From NCBI RefSeq assembly GCF_019104725.1, contig NZ_JAHRXF010000002.1:62001-126000 (forward strand): a stretch of DNA of 64,000 bases. The letters are read 5' to 3'. The translations under genes and the position numbers were made by a program. Each line of letters starts with the position of its first letter. The first letter of the stretch is position 1. The notes under the pieces are model-generated. The model was not told the origin of the DNA. It saw only the letters and a list, made by a program, of their open reading frames with translations, and searched no databases. Shown here in pieces: positions 1 through 8,810 of this stretch. This DNA is from Streptomyces corallincola (GTDB taxonomy: Bacteria > Actinomycetota > Actinomycetes > Streptomycetales > Streptomycetaceae).

Positions 1-148
1 GCTCGGCACGGTCCGCTCCCGCATCCACCGCGGGCGCTCCCAGCTCCGCAAGGCGCTCGCGCACCGGTCCCCGGAGGCGCGCAAGGCCGAGCGGCGCTCG
101 TTCATGGGGCGTGTCCCCGCGCTGGGAGGAGGGGGCGCGACGGCGTGA
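1..148 (+). CDS. ECF RNA polymerase sigma factor, C-terminal end (partial)
   Basis: The reading frame is open from the window edge to a TGA at 146-148. The translated end starts LGTVRSRIHRGRSQLRKAL, which is the recognition helix of sigma region 4 (the part that reads the -35 element) in ECF sigma factors. The stop overlaps the GTG of the next gene (GTGA), as expected for a sigma/anti-sigma pair translated together. By position before an anti-sigma gene and tatB it matches the SigE-type factor of mycobacteria. The rest of the gene lies outside the window, so the exact ECF group cannot be set. Confidence 0.85.
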   Translation, partial: LGTVRSRIHRGRSQLRKALAHRSPEARKAERRSFMGRVPALGGGGATA

Positions 149-1071
149 GCGGCACACATCCCAAACCCCTGCACACCCGCTTCGCGGAACAGCACCTGGG
201 CGACCGGCTCTCCGCCCTGGTGGACGGCGAGCTGGGCCACGAGACCCGCGAGCGCGTCCTCGCCCACCTGGCCACCTGCGCCCGGTGCAAGGCCGAGGCC
301 GATGCCCAGCGGCGGCTGAAGAACGTGTTCGCCGAAGCGGCCCCGCCGCCGCCCTCCGCGAGCCTGCTCGCCCGCCTCCAGGGTCTGCCCGGCGGAGACG
401 GCGACTCCCCGCTGTCCGGTCCCGGCCTGCCCGGCCGCGGCGGCGAGCCCGGCGTCTTCGACCTGCGCGGCGGCGACCGCTTCGCGTTCGGCTACGCCCC
501 GGTCGGGCACACCCCGGCCGAGGAGCGCGGTTTCCGTATCCACCCGGTCGGCCGTCCCGAGGCCGAGCGCGGCTCCTCGCGCGGACTCAGGTTCGCCGTG
601 GCCGCCGCCGGAGCGGTCTCCCTGGCCGCCGTCGCCCTCGGTGGGGTGACCACCGCGCTGCCGGGCGACAGCAGCGCCGAGGCCCGGACCGGCGCGGGCA
701 GCGGCAGCGTCCTCCCGGCCCGCTCGGCGGGCGCGGTCCCGGCCACCCCCGAGACCCAGCGCCGCCGCACCCTCGCCGCCCAGCCCGCCCGGTCCGACGG
801 CACCCCGGCCGCCGCGACCTCCCGCTCGGCCCCGCTGCTCCCCGGTATGCCGGCCCAGTCCACGGGCCCCGTCCGGGAGGCGGTCAACGAGACCACCACC
901 CCCCTCATGGCGGGCGTGGCCGCCGTCTCCCCCCTGATACGCCCCCCGGGCCCGGTCACTCCCTACCCCCTCTCCGCTTGGACCGCCGCCCCACCGACCC
1001 CCACGAACACCCCCACCCCCACTCCGGCCACCACCCCCACCCCGACGCCCCGCGGTCACGAGTCCCGCTGA
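145..1071 (+). CDS. zinc-finger (zf-HC2) anti-sigma factor, membrane-anchored
   Basis: A protein of 308 residues that probably holds the upstream ECF sigma factor inactive at the membrane. Residues 41-48 carry H-x3-C-x2-C (H41, C45, C48), the zinc-binding signature of anti-sigma domains. After a Gly/Pro-rich linker there is one hydrophobic segment at about 149-172, followed by an extracytoplasmic tail rich in Pro, Thr and Ala that ends in TPTPTP-type repeats. The GTG start overlaps the sigma stop codon by 4 bases, giving translational coupling. The long disordered outer tail is larger than in compact mycobacterial RseA. Role is inferred from motif and neighbour; what releases the sigma factor cannot be read from the sequence. 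Confidence 0.85.
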   Translation: MSGTHPKPLHTRFAEQHLGDRLSALVDGELGHETRERVLAHLATCARCKAEADAQRRLKNVFAEAAPPPPSASLLARLQGLPGGDGDSPLSGPGLPGRGGEPGVFDLRGGDRFAFGYAPVGHTPAEERGFRIHPVGRPEAERGSSRGLRFAVAAAGAVSLAAVALGGVTTALPGDSSAEARTGAGSGSVLPARSAGAVPATPETQRRRTLAAQPARSDGTPAAATSRSAPLLPGMPAQSTGPVREAVNETTTPLMAGVAAVSPLIRPPGPVTPYPLSAWTAAPPTPTNTPTPTPATTPTPTPRGHESR

Positions 1072-1219
1072 GCGGAACGGGGCGGACCGAGCGGGGCGCG
1101 GACGCGCTCCTGGGGGACCCTTCGCCCGGATCGGGTCGAAGTCTCCCCTCGGGGCAGTACCGGTACGGGCGGGGCGGCGGGTACCGTGGAGCGACCGAGG
1201 GCATCCCGAGGAGTGACTG

Positions 1220-1672
1220 GTGTTCAATGACATAGGGCCGCTGGAGCTGCTGACGCTCGTCGTCCTTGCGGTGATCGTCTTCGGACCGGACAAGCTGCCG
1301 AAGTTCATCCAGGACGTCACCCGGATGATCCGCAAGGTCCGGGAGTTCTCCGACAGCGCCAAGCAGGACATCCGCAGCGAACTGGGCCCGGAGTTCAAGG
1401 ACTTCGAGTTCGAGGACCTCAACCCCAAGACCTTCCTGCGTAAGCAGTTGGACAACGACGAGTTCGGCCTGCGGGACATCCGCAGCGGCTTCGACCTGAA
1501 GAAGGAGATGGCCGACGTCACCGACTCGGTCAACGGGCGGGACATCACGTCCGCCGCCTCCGCCGCCTCGGTCGTGCCCTCCGCCAACGGGTCCGGCCGG
1601 ATCGACATGACCAAGAAGCCCGAGCAGCCCGGCAAGGACGACCACCCGCCGTTCGACGCCGACGCCACCTGA
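1220..1672 (+). CDS. tatB: Sec-independent protein translocase TatB
   Basis: TatB is part of the twin-arginine translocase that moves folded proteins across the membrane. The 150-residue product begins MFNDIGPLELLTLVVLAVIV, giving the short N-terminal membrane segment, then the FGPDKLP hinge and an amphipathic helix (FIQDVTRMIRKVREFSDSAK), followed by a polar tail. This order is diagnostic for TatA/B, and the Glu at position 8 fits TatB. The GTG start has a good ribosome site, GAGGAG at 1208-1213, six bases upstream. It lies 148 bases after the anti-sigma gene. No tatA or tatC is present in the window. Confidence 0.93.
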   Translation: MFNDIGPLELLTLVVLAVIVFGPDKLPKFIQDVTRMIRKVREFSDSAKQDIRSELGPEFKDFEFEDLNPKTFLRKQLDNDEFGLRDIRSGFDLKKEMADVTDSVNGRDITSAASAASVVPSANGSGRIDMTKKPEQPGKDDHPPFDADAT

Positions 1673-1979
1673 GCCGTCCGGTCGCCCGAGCCGTCCGAGT
1701 CGGCTGAGTCCTACGCGTCTTACGACCCGTCGGATTCCACTGACCCGGCGTCACCACCCCGCCCCTCCGTCGGACGTGACGCGTTTCATGGCGTTCCGAC
1801 CCCCTCCGACCCCCCCGGTACGACGCCAACGGAGCGTCAGCGGGGGCCACGCGCCGCCCGGTTTCCCGGCCGTCCCCGGCGGTGTGGATATGCTGCCGAG
1901 TCGTTGTGCGGACCGGAGGAGTACGCCCGAAGGGGGGCGGGCGGCCCCGGTCCGACGAGATCGAGGAGGCGTCCGGCAC

Positions 1980-2648
1980 ATGGAGACGACGAGTCGGGTG
2001 GGTGCGAACACGGCCGCGGCGGGCGGGCAGCGCCCCGGCGCCCGCCGTGCGATCGACGGCTACCTTCAGGCGCCCTTCCCGTGGTACGGCCTCGACGAGG
2101 CGTTCACGGGGCCGCGCTGGCTGATGCAGGTCGCCGCGGCGGCGGACGGCACGGTGGAGCACGGATCGACCGGGCACGGTGACGAGCCCTCGGTGCGCAA
2201 CGAGCACACGGCCGCCGCTGCCGCCGACGAGCCCCGCGAGAAGTTCGCGGTGGTGGTCACCGTCGCCGCCAACCCGTCCCGCAGGAGCGCCGACGGCACC
2301 GGGCTGCTGGAGGCCACCTCGGTCTCCTCCGCCGCCTGGCTCGCCGGGGTCGGCCTGCTGTCCTTCACGTGGCCCGGCCAGATGGACCACAGCCTGCGCG
2401 ACGACTGGCTGGACCAGCAGACCGAGACCGCCTGGGAGCTGGCCGACGACCTCGACGGCGAGGAGTGGTCCTCCCTCTCCCTCCCCGTGGACGGTGTGCC
2501 CATGCCCTTCCACTACCGCGAGTCCGAGTTCGGCTGGGTCCTCGCCGGTACCACCGGGCAGGGCGTCCACCTCGGCGCGTACGGCCGGGGCATGAGCGCG
2601 TACGGTCTCGCCTTCGCGGTCGTCAAGGACATCGCCGCGTACGCCTGA
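1980..2648 (+). CDS. conserved hypothetical protein, 222 residues
   Basis: I do not recognise a named family. The ATG at 1980 is preferred over an in-frame upstream start at 1776 because GAGGAGG lies at 1963-1969 and the upstream extension is Pro/Arg-rich and unlike a protein. The product has no signal peptide or membrane segment. Features seen are an aromatic N-terminal patch (GYLQAPFPWYGLDEAFTGPR), a low-complexity Ala/Asp/Glu stretch at about 55-85, and a Trp-rich centre ending in a Gly/Tyr-rich C-terminus. It ends just before a strong bidirectional terminator, so it closes the sigma-tatB side transcription unit or forms its own. The 307 bases upstream hold no other gene that I can support. 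Confidence 0.7.
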   Translation: METTSRVGANTAAAGGQRPGARRAIDGYLQAPFPWYGLDEAFTGPRWLMQVAAAADGTVEHGSTGHGDEPSVRNEHTAAAAADEPREKFAVVVTVAANPSRRSADGTGLLEATSVSSAAWLAGVGLLSFTWPGQMDHSLRDDWLDQQTETAWELADDLDGEEWSSLSLPVDGVPMPFHYRESEFGWVLAGTTGQGVHLGAYGRGMSAYGLAFAVVKDIAAYA

Positions 2649-2660
2649 GCCGCGCGGGAG

Positions 2661-2702
2661 CACGGGAAAGGGGGCGCCCCGCGGGGCGCCCCCTTTCCCG
2701 TG
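2661..2702. terminator. bidirectional terminator between convergent genes
   Basis: A 42-base perfect palindrome: the left arm CACGGGAAAGGGGGCGCCCC and the right arm are exact reverse complements with almost no loop. It lies between the plus-strand gene ending at 2648 and mrp, which ends at 2725 on the minus strand. The flanking A- and T-rich parts of the arms (GAAAG/CTTTC) fit a terminator working in both directions. Confidence 0.85.
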
Positions 2703-2724
2703 GCGGGAAGGCCCGCCGACCTGC

Positions 2725-3858
2725 TCAGAACTTGTTCTTCGGGGTGATCCCCAGGGACAGCCCCGACAGTCCGCGCGCCCGGCCGCCCAGCTTGCCCGCG
2801 ATGGCGCGCAGGGCCGAGCCCGCCGGGGAGTCGGGGTCGGTGAGGACGACCGGACGGCCGTCGTCGCCGCCCTCCCGCAGCCGCACGTCGATCGGGATGC
2901 TGCCCAGCACCGGCACCGTGGCGCCGGTGGTGCGGGTGAGTCCGTCCGCGACGGCCTGGCCGCCGCCGGTGCCGAACACGTCGAGCATCTCGCCGCAGTG
3001 CGGGCAGGGCAGCCCGGACATGTTCTCCACCACGCCGACGATCTTCTGGTGCGTCTGCACCGCGATGGACCCGGCCCGCTCCGCGACCTCGGCGGCGGCC
3101 TGCTGAGGTGTCGTCACCACCAGGATCTCCGCGTTCGGCACCAGCTGCGCCACCGAGATGGCGATGTCACCGGTGCCCGGCGGCAGGTCCAGCAGCAGCA
3201 CGTCCAGGTCACCCCAGTACACGTCCGCAAGGAACTGCTGGAGCGCGCGGTGCAGCATCGGCCCGCGCCACACCACCGGCGCGTTGCCCGGCGTGAACAT
3301 GCCGATGGAGATGACCTTCACGCCGTTCGCGGACGGCGGCATGATCATGTTCTCGACCTGGGTGGGACGGCCGTCCGCGCCCAGCATCCGGGGCACCGAG
3401 TGGCCGTAGATGTCGGCGTCCACGACCCCGACCTTCAGTCCGTCGGCGGCCATCGCCGCCGCCAGGTTCACCGTCACCGAGGACTTGCCGACGCCGCCCT
3501 TGCCGGAGGCGACCGCGTACACCCGGGTCAGGCTGCCCGGCTTGGCGAACGGCACCTCGCGCTCGGCCTGCCCGCCGCGCAGCGCCTCCGCCAGCTCCCG
3601 GCGCTGCTGGTCGCTCATCACGTCCAGCGCCACGTCCACCCGCGTGACCCCTTCGAGGCGGGAGACCGCCTCGGTCACCCGCGAGATGATCGTCTCGCGC
3701 ATCGGGCAGCCGGAGACGGTCAGGTACACGGTCACCGCGACCGCCCCGTCCGCGCCGATCTCCACCGACTTGACCATTCCCAGTTCGGTGATGGGCCGGT
3801 TGATCTCGGGGTCGTTCACCGTGGACAGCGCTTCGCGCACCGCGTCTTCCGTAGCCAT
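2725..3858 (-). CDS. mrp: Mrp/NBP35-type ATP-binding iron-sulfur cluster carrier
   Basis: A 377-residue ParA-like ATPase that binds and transfers iron-sulfur clusters to target proteins. Residues 1-85 form a MIP18/DUF59 domain with the conserved GCP motif (C51). The deviant Walker A motif GKGGVGKSS is at 119-127. A central CPHC pair after MSGLP in the C-terminal half matches the bridging cluster-binding cysteines of the family. Length and domain order are normal for actinobacterial Mrp. It is the first gene of a minus-strand stretch or a single unit, and its 3' end faces the bidirectional terminator. Confidence 0.92.
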   Translation of the reverse strand: MATEDAVREALSTVNDPEINRPITELGMVKSVEIGADGAVAVTVYLTVSGCPMRETIISRVTEAVSRLEGVTRVDVALDVMSDQQRRELAEALRGGQAEREVPFAKPGSLTRVYAVASGKGGVGKSSVTVNLAAAMAADGLKVGVVDADIYGHSVPRMLGADGRPTQVENMIMPPSANGVKVISIGMFTPGNAPVVWRGPMLHRALQQFLADVYWGDLDVLLLDLPPGTGDIAISVAQLVPNAEILVVTTPQQAAAEVAERAGSIAVQTHQKIVGVVENMSGLPCPHCGEMLDVFGTGGGQAVADGLTRTTGATVPVLGSIPIDVRLREGGDDGRPVVLTDPDSPAGSALRAIAGKLGGRARGLSGLSLGITPKNKF

Positions 3859-3900
3859 ACGTCGATGGTACGGCGGAGCGGACCCCCGCCGGGAGGCGCC

Positions 3901-4521
3901 TCAGCGGTCGTCGGTGTCCCGGTCGGCCGGGAGATCCACCTGGTGGGTGCGGAACGCCGAGTGGCTGCCGGGCCCGGCATGGCCGTCGGCACGGCGGCGC
4001 TCCTCCAGCTCCTTCACCAGATCCTGGAGTTCGGAGCGGATCCAGTCGCGCGTGGCGACCTCCCCGAGCCCCATCCGCAGCGCGGCCACCTCACGGGTCA
4101 GGTACTCGGTGTCCGCGATGGACCGCTCGTTCTGCTTGCGGTCCTGCTCCAGGTTGACCCGGTCCCGGTCGTCCTGCCGGTTCTGCGCGAGCAGGATCAG
4201 CGGCGCCGCGTAGGACGCCTGGAGGGACAGCATCAGCGTCAGGAAGATGAACGGGTACTGGTCGAAGCGGAGATGCGCGGGCGCGGCGATGTTCCACACC
4301 ACCCAGACGATGATGACGACCGTCATCCAGACGATGAACCGCCCGGTGCCCAGGAAGCGGGCGATCCGCTCCGACAGCCGTCCGAACGCCTCCGGGTCGT
4401 ACTCCGGCAGGAAGCGGTGGCGCGGTGCGCGCGGCTGGTCCAGCCGGGCCGCGCGGGGGCGCGGCGCGGCGGTGGCACCGGCCGGGCTCCGGTCGCGGGC
4501 GGGGTCGCGGTCAGCCGCCAT
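3901..4521 (-). CDS. DUF1003 family membrane protein
   Basis: A 206-residue protein with two closely spaced membrane helices (FIVWMTVVIIVWVVWNIA and FIFLTLMLSLQASYAAPLIL), followed by a charged cytoplasmic helix with the motif LLAQNRQDDRDRVNLEQDR and a coiled-coil-like end. This is the DUF1003 layout; its function is not known. The ATG at 4521 (MAADRDPARD) is chosen because it overlaps the end of the upstream CBS-domain gene by 11 bases, which indicates coupling. Linkage to a MgtE-N/CBS protein suggests a role near divalent cation handling, but that is inference. The first 70 residues are Arg/Pro-rich and probably disordered. Confidence 0.85.
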   Translation of the reverse strand: MAADRDPARDRSPAGATAAPRPRAARLDQPRAPRHRFLPEYDPEAFGRLSERIARFLGTGRFIVWMTVVIIVWVVWNIAAPAHLRFDQYPFIFLTLMLSLQASYAAPLILLAQNRQDDRDRVNLEQDRKQNERSIADTEYLTREVAALRMGLGEVATRDWIRSELQDLVKELEERRRADGHAGPGSHSAFRTHQVDLPADRDTDDR

Positions 4522-5812
4522 GACGTGCCGTCTCCTCTCCCTCACCGAGTTCCTCGTCGAGGTGGAACTCCGTCTCCCGCCAGTCGTCGGGCAGCATGTG
4601 GTCCAGTACGTCGTCCACGGTGACCGCGCCGAGCAGCGACCCGGACTCGTCCACCACGGGCGCCGCGACCATGTCGTAGGTGGCGAAGAACCCGGCGATC
4701 ACCGGCAGCGTGGCGTCCGGGTCCAGCGGGCGCAGGTCGTCGTCCACCAGCGAGCCGACCAGGGTGTACGGCGGGTCGCGCAGCAGCCGCTGGAAGTGCA
4801 CGGTGCCCAGGTACTTGCCGGTCGGGGTCTCGTCGGGCGGGCGGCAGACGTAGACCTGCGCGGCGAGCGCGGGGGAGAGGTCCTGGTTGCGGACGCGGGC
4901 GAGCGCGTCGGCGACCGTCGCGTCCGCGCGCAGCACGATCGGCTCGGTCGTCATCAGCCCGCCCGCGGTGTGCTCCTCGTACGACATCAGACGGCGCACG
5001 TCGGCGGCCTCGGAGGGCTGCATCAGGCTGAGCAGCCGCTCCTTGTCGCCCTCGGGCAGCTCGGAGAGCAGGTCGGCCGCGTCGTCGGGGTCCATCGCCT
5101 CCAGTACGTCGGCGGCGCGCTCCTCCTTGAGCTTGCCGAGGATCTCGATCTGGTCGTCCTCGGGCAGCTCCTCCAGTACGTCCGCGAGCCGGTCGTCGTC
5201 CAGGGCGGCGGCGACCTCCGCGCGCCGCTTGGCGGAGAGGTGGTGCAGCACGTTGGCGAGGTCGGCGGGGCGGAGCTGTTCGAAGGTGGCGAGCAGGTTC
5301 TCGGCGCCCTGGCCGTGCTCCTCCAGGGAGAACCCGGTGACCCCGGACCACTCCACGGTCAGCGTCTCGCCCTTCGCCCGCCGGAACGCCCCGGCCCGGC
5401 GGCCCTTGCGGACGAAGACCTTGTCGATCTCCCACTCCCGCCGCGCGGGCAGCTGCTGCACGGCCAGGTCCAGGACGGTGACCTCCTCGCCGGTCTCGGC
5501 GAGCGTCACCCGCCGGTCCAGCAGCTCCCCGAAGACCAGCCGCTCGGTGGGCCGTTGCTCGAACCGGCGGACGTTGAGCACGCCGGTCGTGATGACCTGG
5601 CCGGAATCGACGCCGGTGACGCGGGTCATCGGCAGGAAGATACGGCGGCGGGTGGCGAGTTCGACGACCAGGCCGAGGACGCGCGGCGGACGGCGGCCGA
5701 CCCGGAGCATGGCGACCAGATCGCGCAGCCGTCCCACCTGATCGCCCGCCGGGTCGAAGACCGGGACCCCGGCGAGGTGCGAGACGAAGATGCGCGGGGC
5801 GCCGCCTGCCAT
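4511..5812 (-). CDS. MgtE N-terminal/CBS domain protein lacking the channel domain
   Basis: A 433-residue cytoplasmic protein. It starts with PRC-barrel-like modules (residues about 1-150, including IFVSHLAGVPVFDPAGDQVG), continues with the helical MgtE intracellular N domain (LRPADLANVLHHL, repeated EELPEDDQIEILGKL-type helices), then a CBS domain pair up to about residue 415. MgtE magnesium channels carry the N and CBS domains as a magnesium sensor in front of five membrane helices. Those helices are absent here and the protein ends GEGEETARHGG. It could be a soluble sensor acting on another transporter. The start has AAGGAAG upstream. The DUF1003 gene overlaps its end. Confidence 0.85.
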   Translation of the reverse strand: MAGGAPRIFVSHLAGVPVFDPAGDQVGRLRDLVAMLRVGRRPPRVLGLVVELATRRRIFLPMTRVTGVDSGQVITTGVLNVRRFEQRPTERLVFGELLDRRVTLAETGEEVTVLDLAVQQLPARREWEIDKVFVRKGRRAGAFRRAKGETLTVEWSGVTGFSLEEHGQGAENLLATFEQLRPADLANVLHHLSAKRRAEVAAALDDDRLADVLEELPEDDQIEILGKLKEERAADVLEAMDPDDAADLLSELPEGDKERLLSLMQPSEAADVRRLMSYEEHTAGGLMTTEPIVLRADATVADALARVRNQDLSPALAAQVYVCRPPDETPTGKYLGTVHFQRLLRDPPYTLVGSLVDDDLRPLDPDATLPVIAGFFATYDMVAAPVVDESGSLLGAVTVDDVLDHMLPDDWRETEFHLDEELGEGEETARHGG

Positions 5813-6007
5813 GAGTGTGCTTCCTTTGCTCGCCGTGCCGGGGGACCGCTGTCTCTCTGCCTGCCCGCTCGCGTGCGCTTCAGGCTAGCCCGTACCGATC
5901 GGATACGCCCTGGTGGGGCGGTCCGGACGGACCGGCTCGGTGGCGCCGCTCCCGCCCCGGTACGCTGCGGTGCGCCGTACCGGACCGTCAGAGAGGCAGC
6001 GCCACCC

Positions 6008-6745
6008 GTGACTCCGATTCCCCAGGGCCGGACCCGCCGGGCCGTGTTCGCCGCGGCGGTGTGCGCGCTGGCCGTGACGGTCGCGCCGGTGCTGACAGGC
6101 TGTGGCGACGAGGACCCGGACGCGGGAACCAACGGCGTGGGGAAGCTGGCCCCGGCGAAGATCCAGGCCCGTACGCTCGCCGCCGCCGACGCGGCCGGAG
6201 CGGTCCGGCTGGCCGGGACGGTGGTCACCAGCGGGCGTACGTACCGGCTGGACATGCGCCTCAAGAGCGGCGGCGGCACCGGCTCGGTCACCTCGGGGGG
6301 CTCGACGTTCGGCCTGCTCAGGACCGGCGAGGAGCTGTATCTCAAGGCCGACCGCGCCTTCTGGAGCCACGGCGGCGACTCGGCGGCGGCCGGGAAGCTC
6401 GACGGCAAGTACGTGAGGGTGCCGAGCAGCGACCCCGCGTACAAGAAGTTCAGCGGGTTCACGGACAAGGACGTCCTCCTCGACGGACTGCTGACGCTGC
6501 ACGGCTCGCTGGCCACCGCCGGACGCCACGAGGAGGCGGGCACCCGCACGGTCCGGGTCACCGGCGACGGGGGCGCGGGCGGCACCCTGGACGTCTCCCT
6601 GAAGGGCACGCCGTACCCGCTGCGCCTGGAGCGCGGCGGCGGCGCGGGCACCCTGCGCTTCTCCGACTGGGGACGGGACTTCTCCGTGGAGCGGCCGAAG
6701 CGGTCCGAGACCGTGGACTACGGCAGGCAGCTCCCGGCCTCCTGA
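6008..6745 (+). CDS. secreted lipoprotein, LppX/LprG-like candidate
   Basis: A 245-residue exported lipoprotein. The N-terminus has Arg residues at 8 and 10-11, a hydrophobic core (AVFAAAVCALAVTVAPVL) and the lipobox LTGC, so the mature protein should start at the Cys with an acidic DEDPDAG linker. The rest is a beta-rich domain with alternating polar and nonpolar residues (AAGAVRLAGTVVTSGRTYRLDMRL) and a phrase GEELYLKADRAFW that recalls actinobacterial lipoproteins of the LppX/LprG type; that match is a guess from pattern. GTG start with GAGAGG nine bases upstream. Divergent from the CBS gene with a 195-base gap that should hold both promoters. Confidence 0.75.
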   Translation: MTPIPQGRTRRAVFAAAVCALAVTVAPVLTGCGDEDPDAGTNGVGKLAPAKIQARTLAAADAAGAVRLAGTVVTSGRTYRLDMRLKSGGGTGSVTSGGSTFGLLRTGEELYLKADRAFWSHGGDSAAAGKLDGKYVRVPSSDPAYKKFSGFTDKDVLLDGLLTLHGSLATAGRHEEAGTRTVRVTGDGGAGGTLDVSLKGTPYPLRLERGGGAGTLRFSDWGRDFSVERPKRSETVDYGRQLPAS

Positions 6746-6765
6746 CCGGCGCCCCGCCGCGCGGG

Positions 6766-7287
6766 TCAGCCCTTCTTCCGCCGCTTCCGTCCGGCCAGCA
6801 GCCTCGGCAGCGCGGCCGGGGCCGGGCGCCGGGTGGTCGCCGGGGTGGGCAGCGGACGGGCGGCGAGGTCCCCGGTGGGGGCGGGCAGCGGGCTCCCGGC
6901 GGGGGCGAGCCGCAGCACCCGGCACTCCCGTGCCCAGCGCTCCGGCATCCGCTCGGCGTCCGGCGCGTTCAGCCGCTTGCCGCGCAGCTCGGCCACCGCC
7001 GCCTCCCAGGCCCCGGACCCCGGTGCCGCCTCGGACACCGACGCGGGCCAGCTCACCAGCCGGCCGCCCTTGTCCTTGCCGCGCACGGTCACCTCGGCGG
7101 TGGAGCCGTCGGCGAGCCCGGTCAGCGGCTGCTCGCCCGGCCCGTCCCCGACCACCCACACCGCGCCCTCGTGCCACACGTGCCACAGCGGACGGGCCGC
7201 GTCCGCCCCGGAACCCCGCACCCAGACCAGGCCGGACTTCTTGGCGGCCTCCTCGATCAGGGCCCGCTCCAGCAGCTCGCTCGTCAT
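6766..7287 (-). CDS. hypothetical protein, possible FMN-binding split-barrel fold
   Basis: A 173-residue product starting MTSELLERALIEEAAKKSGLVWVRG. The first two thirds look like a compact beta barrel (PLWHVWHEGAVWVVGDGPGEQPL, ADGSTAEVTVRGKDKGGRLVSW), reminiscent of the pyridoxamine 5'-phosphate oxidase-like split barrel, and the C-terminus is a Pro/Ala-rich stretch ending in a basic RKRRKKG. I cannot name a cofactor residue, so the fold is only a suggestion. The ATG at 7287 is chosen over a longer in-frame start because the extra residues match nothing. It is convergent with the lipoprotein gene. Confidence 0.65.
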   Translation of the reverse strand: MTSELLERALIEEAAKKSGLVWVRGSGADAARPLWHVWHEGAVWVVGDGPGEQPLTGLADGSTAEVTVRGKDKGGRLVSWPASVSEAAPGSGAWEAAVAELRGKRLNAPDAERMPERWARECRVLRLAPAGSPLPAPTGDLAARPLPTPATTRRPAPAALPRLLAGRKRRKKG

Positions 7288-7341
7288 ACCGCCCAGCCTA
7301 TCGACGCGGCCCATACACGCGTCCTGTCCAGGCGGCCGGGC

Positions 7342-8475
7342 TCAGAGCCAGCCGTTCCGCTTCAGCGTGCGGTGGATGGCGAGACAGAGCAGGGCGGTGA
7401 CCCCCATGATCACCGGGTATCCGTACCGCCAGTGCGTCTCCGGCATGTAGGTGAAGTTCATGCCGTACACCCCGCACACCATCGTCGGCACGGCGATGAT
7501 CGCGGCCCAGGCGGTGATCTTGCGCATGTCCTCGTTCTGCGCGACCGACGCCTGCGCCAGGTTGGCCTGGAGGATCGAGTTCAGCAGTTCGTCGAAGCCC
7601 AGCACCTGCTCCTGGACGCGGGCGAGGTGGTCGGCGACGTCCCGGAAGTACTTCTGGATGTCGGGGTCCACCAGCCGCATCGGCCGCTCGCTCAGCAGCT
7701 GCATGGGCCGCAGCAGCGGGGCCACCGCGCGCTTGAACTCCAGTACCTCGCGCTTGAGCTGGTAGATCCGCGCCGAGTCCACACCGCGCGAGACCCCGCC
7801 GCGCCGACCGGGGGAGAAGACCTCGGTCTCCACCTCGTCGATGTCGTCCTGCACGGCGTCCGCGACCGCGATGTAGCCGTCCACCACATGGTCCGCGATG
7901 GCGTGCAGCACCGCCGAGGGGCCCTTGGCGAGCAGTTCGGGGTCGTCCTGGAGGCGGTGGCGCAGTGCGCGCAGCGAGCCCTGGCCGCCGTGCCGGACGG
8001 TGATGAAGAAGTCCCGGCCGGTGAAGCACATGACCTCGCCCGCCTCGACGACCTCGCTGGTCGCGGTGAGCCGGTCGTGCTCGACGTAGTGGATGGTCTT
8101 GAACACGGTGAACAGGGAGTCGTCGTAGCGCTCCAGCTTCGGCCGCTGGTGTGCCTGCACGGCGTCCTCGACGGCCAGCGGGTGCAGCCCGAACTCCCGC
8201 GCGATACCGGCGAACTCCTCCTCGGTCGGCTCGTGCAGGCCGATCCAGACGAAGCCGCCGTCCCGGCGCACCTGGCGCATCGCCTCGTGCGGGGTGAGCG
8301 GCCGGTCGCAGGGCACCCGCGCGCCGTCCCGGTAGACCGCGCAGTCCACCACGGCGGACGGGGAACCGGGGGCACGCGTGGCGTCGTACGGCGTACTGGT
8401 GAGGGTCTTCTCCTTGCGCGGCGAGACGCGGGAGGCGGGACGGACCACGGCGCGCAGGTCGCGGATCATCGACAT
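7342..8475 (-). CDS. corA: CorA family magnesium/cobalt channel
   Basis: A 377-residue CorA-type divalent cation channel. The large N-terminal cytoplasmic domain is followed by two C-terminal membrane helices; the signature GMN appears in VCGVYGMNFTYMPE at the end of the first helix, and the family motif for the pore loop follows. The ATG at 8475 is chosen because AAGGAG lies eight bases upstream; a longer frame reaching 8646 has no ribosome site. The leader of about 400 bases up to the divergent gene is unusually long and can fold into hairpins. CorA, the MgtE-N/CBS protein and DUF1003 together make this segment look devoted to magnesium. Confidence 0.92.
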   Translation of the reverse strand: MSMIRDLRAVVRPASRVSPRKEKTLTSTPYDATRAPGSPSAVVDCAVYRDGARVPCDRPLTPHEAMRQVRRDGGFVWIGLHEPTEEEFAGIAREFGLHPLAVEDAVQAHQRPKLERYDDSLFTVFKTIHYVEHDRLTATSEVVEAGEVMCFTGRDFFITVRHGGQGSLRALRHRLQDDPELLAKGPSAVLHAIADHVVDGYIAVADAVQDDIDEVETEVFSPGRRGGVSRGVDSARIYQLKREVLEFKRAVAPLLRPMQLLSERPMRLVDPDIQKYFRDVADHLARVQEQVLGFDELLNSILQANLAQASVAQNEDMRKITAWAAIIAVPTMVCGVYGMNFTYMPETHWRYGYPVIMGVTALLCLAIHRTLKRNGWL

Positions 8476-8810
8476 GGGCAGGCTCCTTCGCGGGCGGGCG
8501 GCGAGCCCACGCGGGGAACGGGTGGAACTACCCGGAATGAGGACGTCCTGCGGCGGTTTCCCCGGCGGGCGGGGAAATGAGGTTTGGCTCGTCCACAAAG
8601 CGGGGAGCACCGCACCGTCACGGTGGCGGCTTCGCTGCCGATGCATAACTGATGCAGGTCAGACAGATCAGGCAAAGCGAGACGAAGTGCTCTTCTGGAC
8701 CGCGAAGCGGGAATGAGGCGACAGAGGCCGGATTCAGATCAGCGGCGGGAAGAGCGAGTGGTACTGCACGGCCGACTTCGATCCATGACAGCCCCACCTC
8801 CTCCGGCCGG

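Noticed and set aside
4247..6745. An 832-codon plus-strand frame running through the CBS gene into the lipoprotein
   Set aside because: Only the last 245 codons (from GTG 6008) carry a signal peptide and protein-like sequence; the rest shadows the minus-strand CBS gene.
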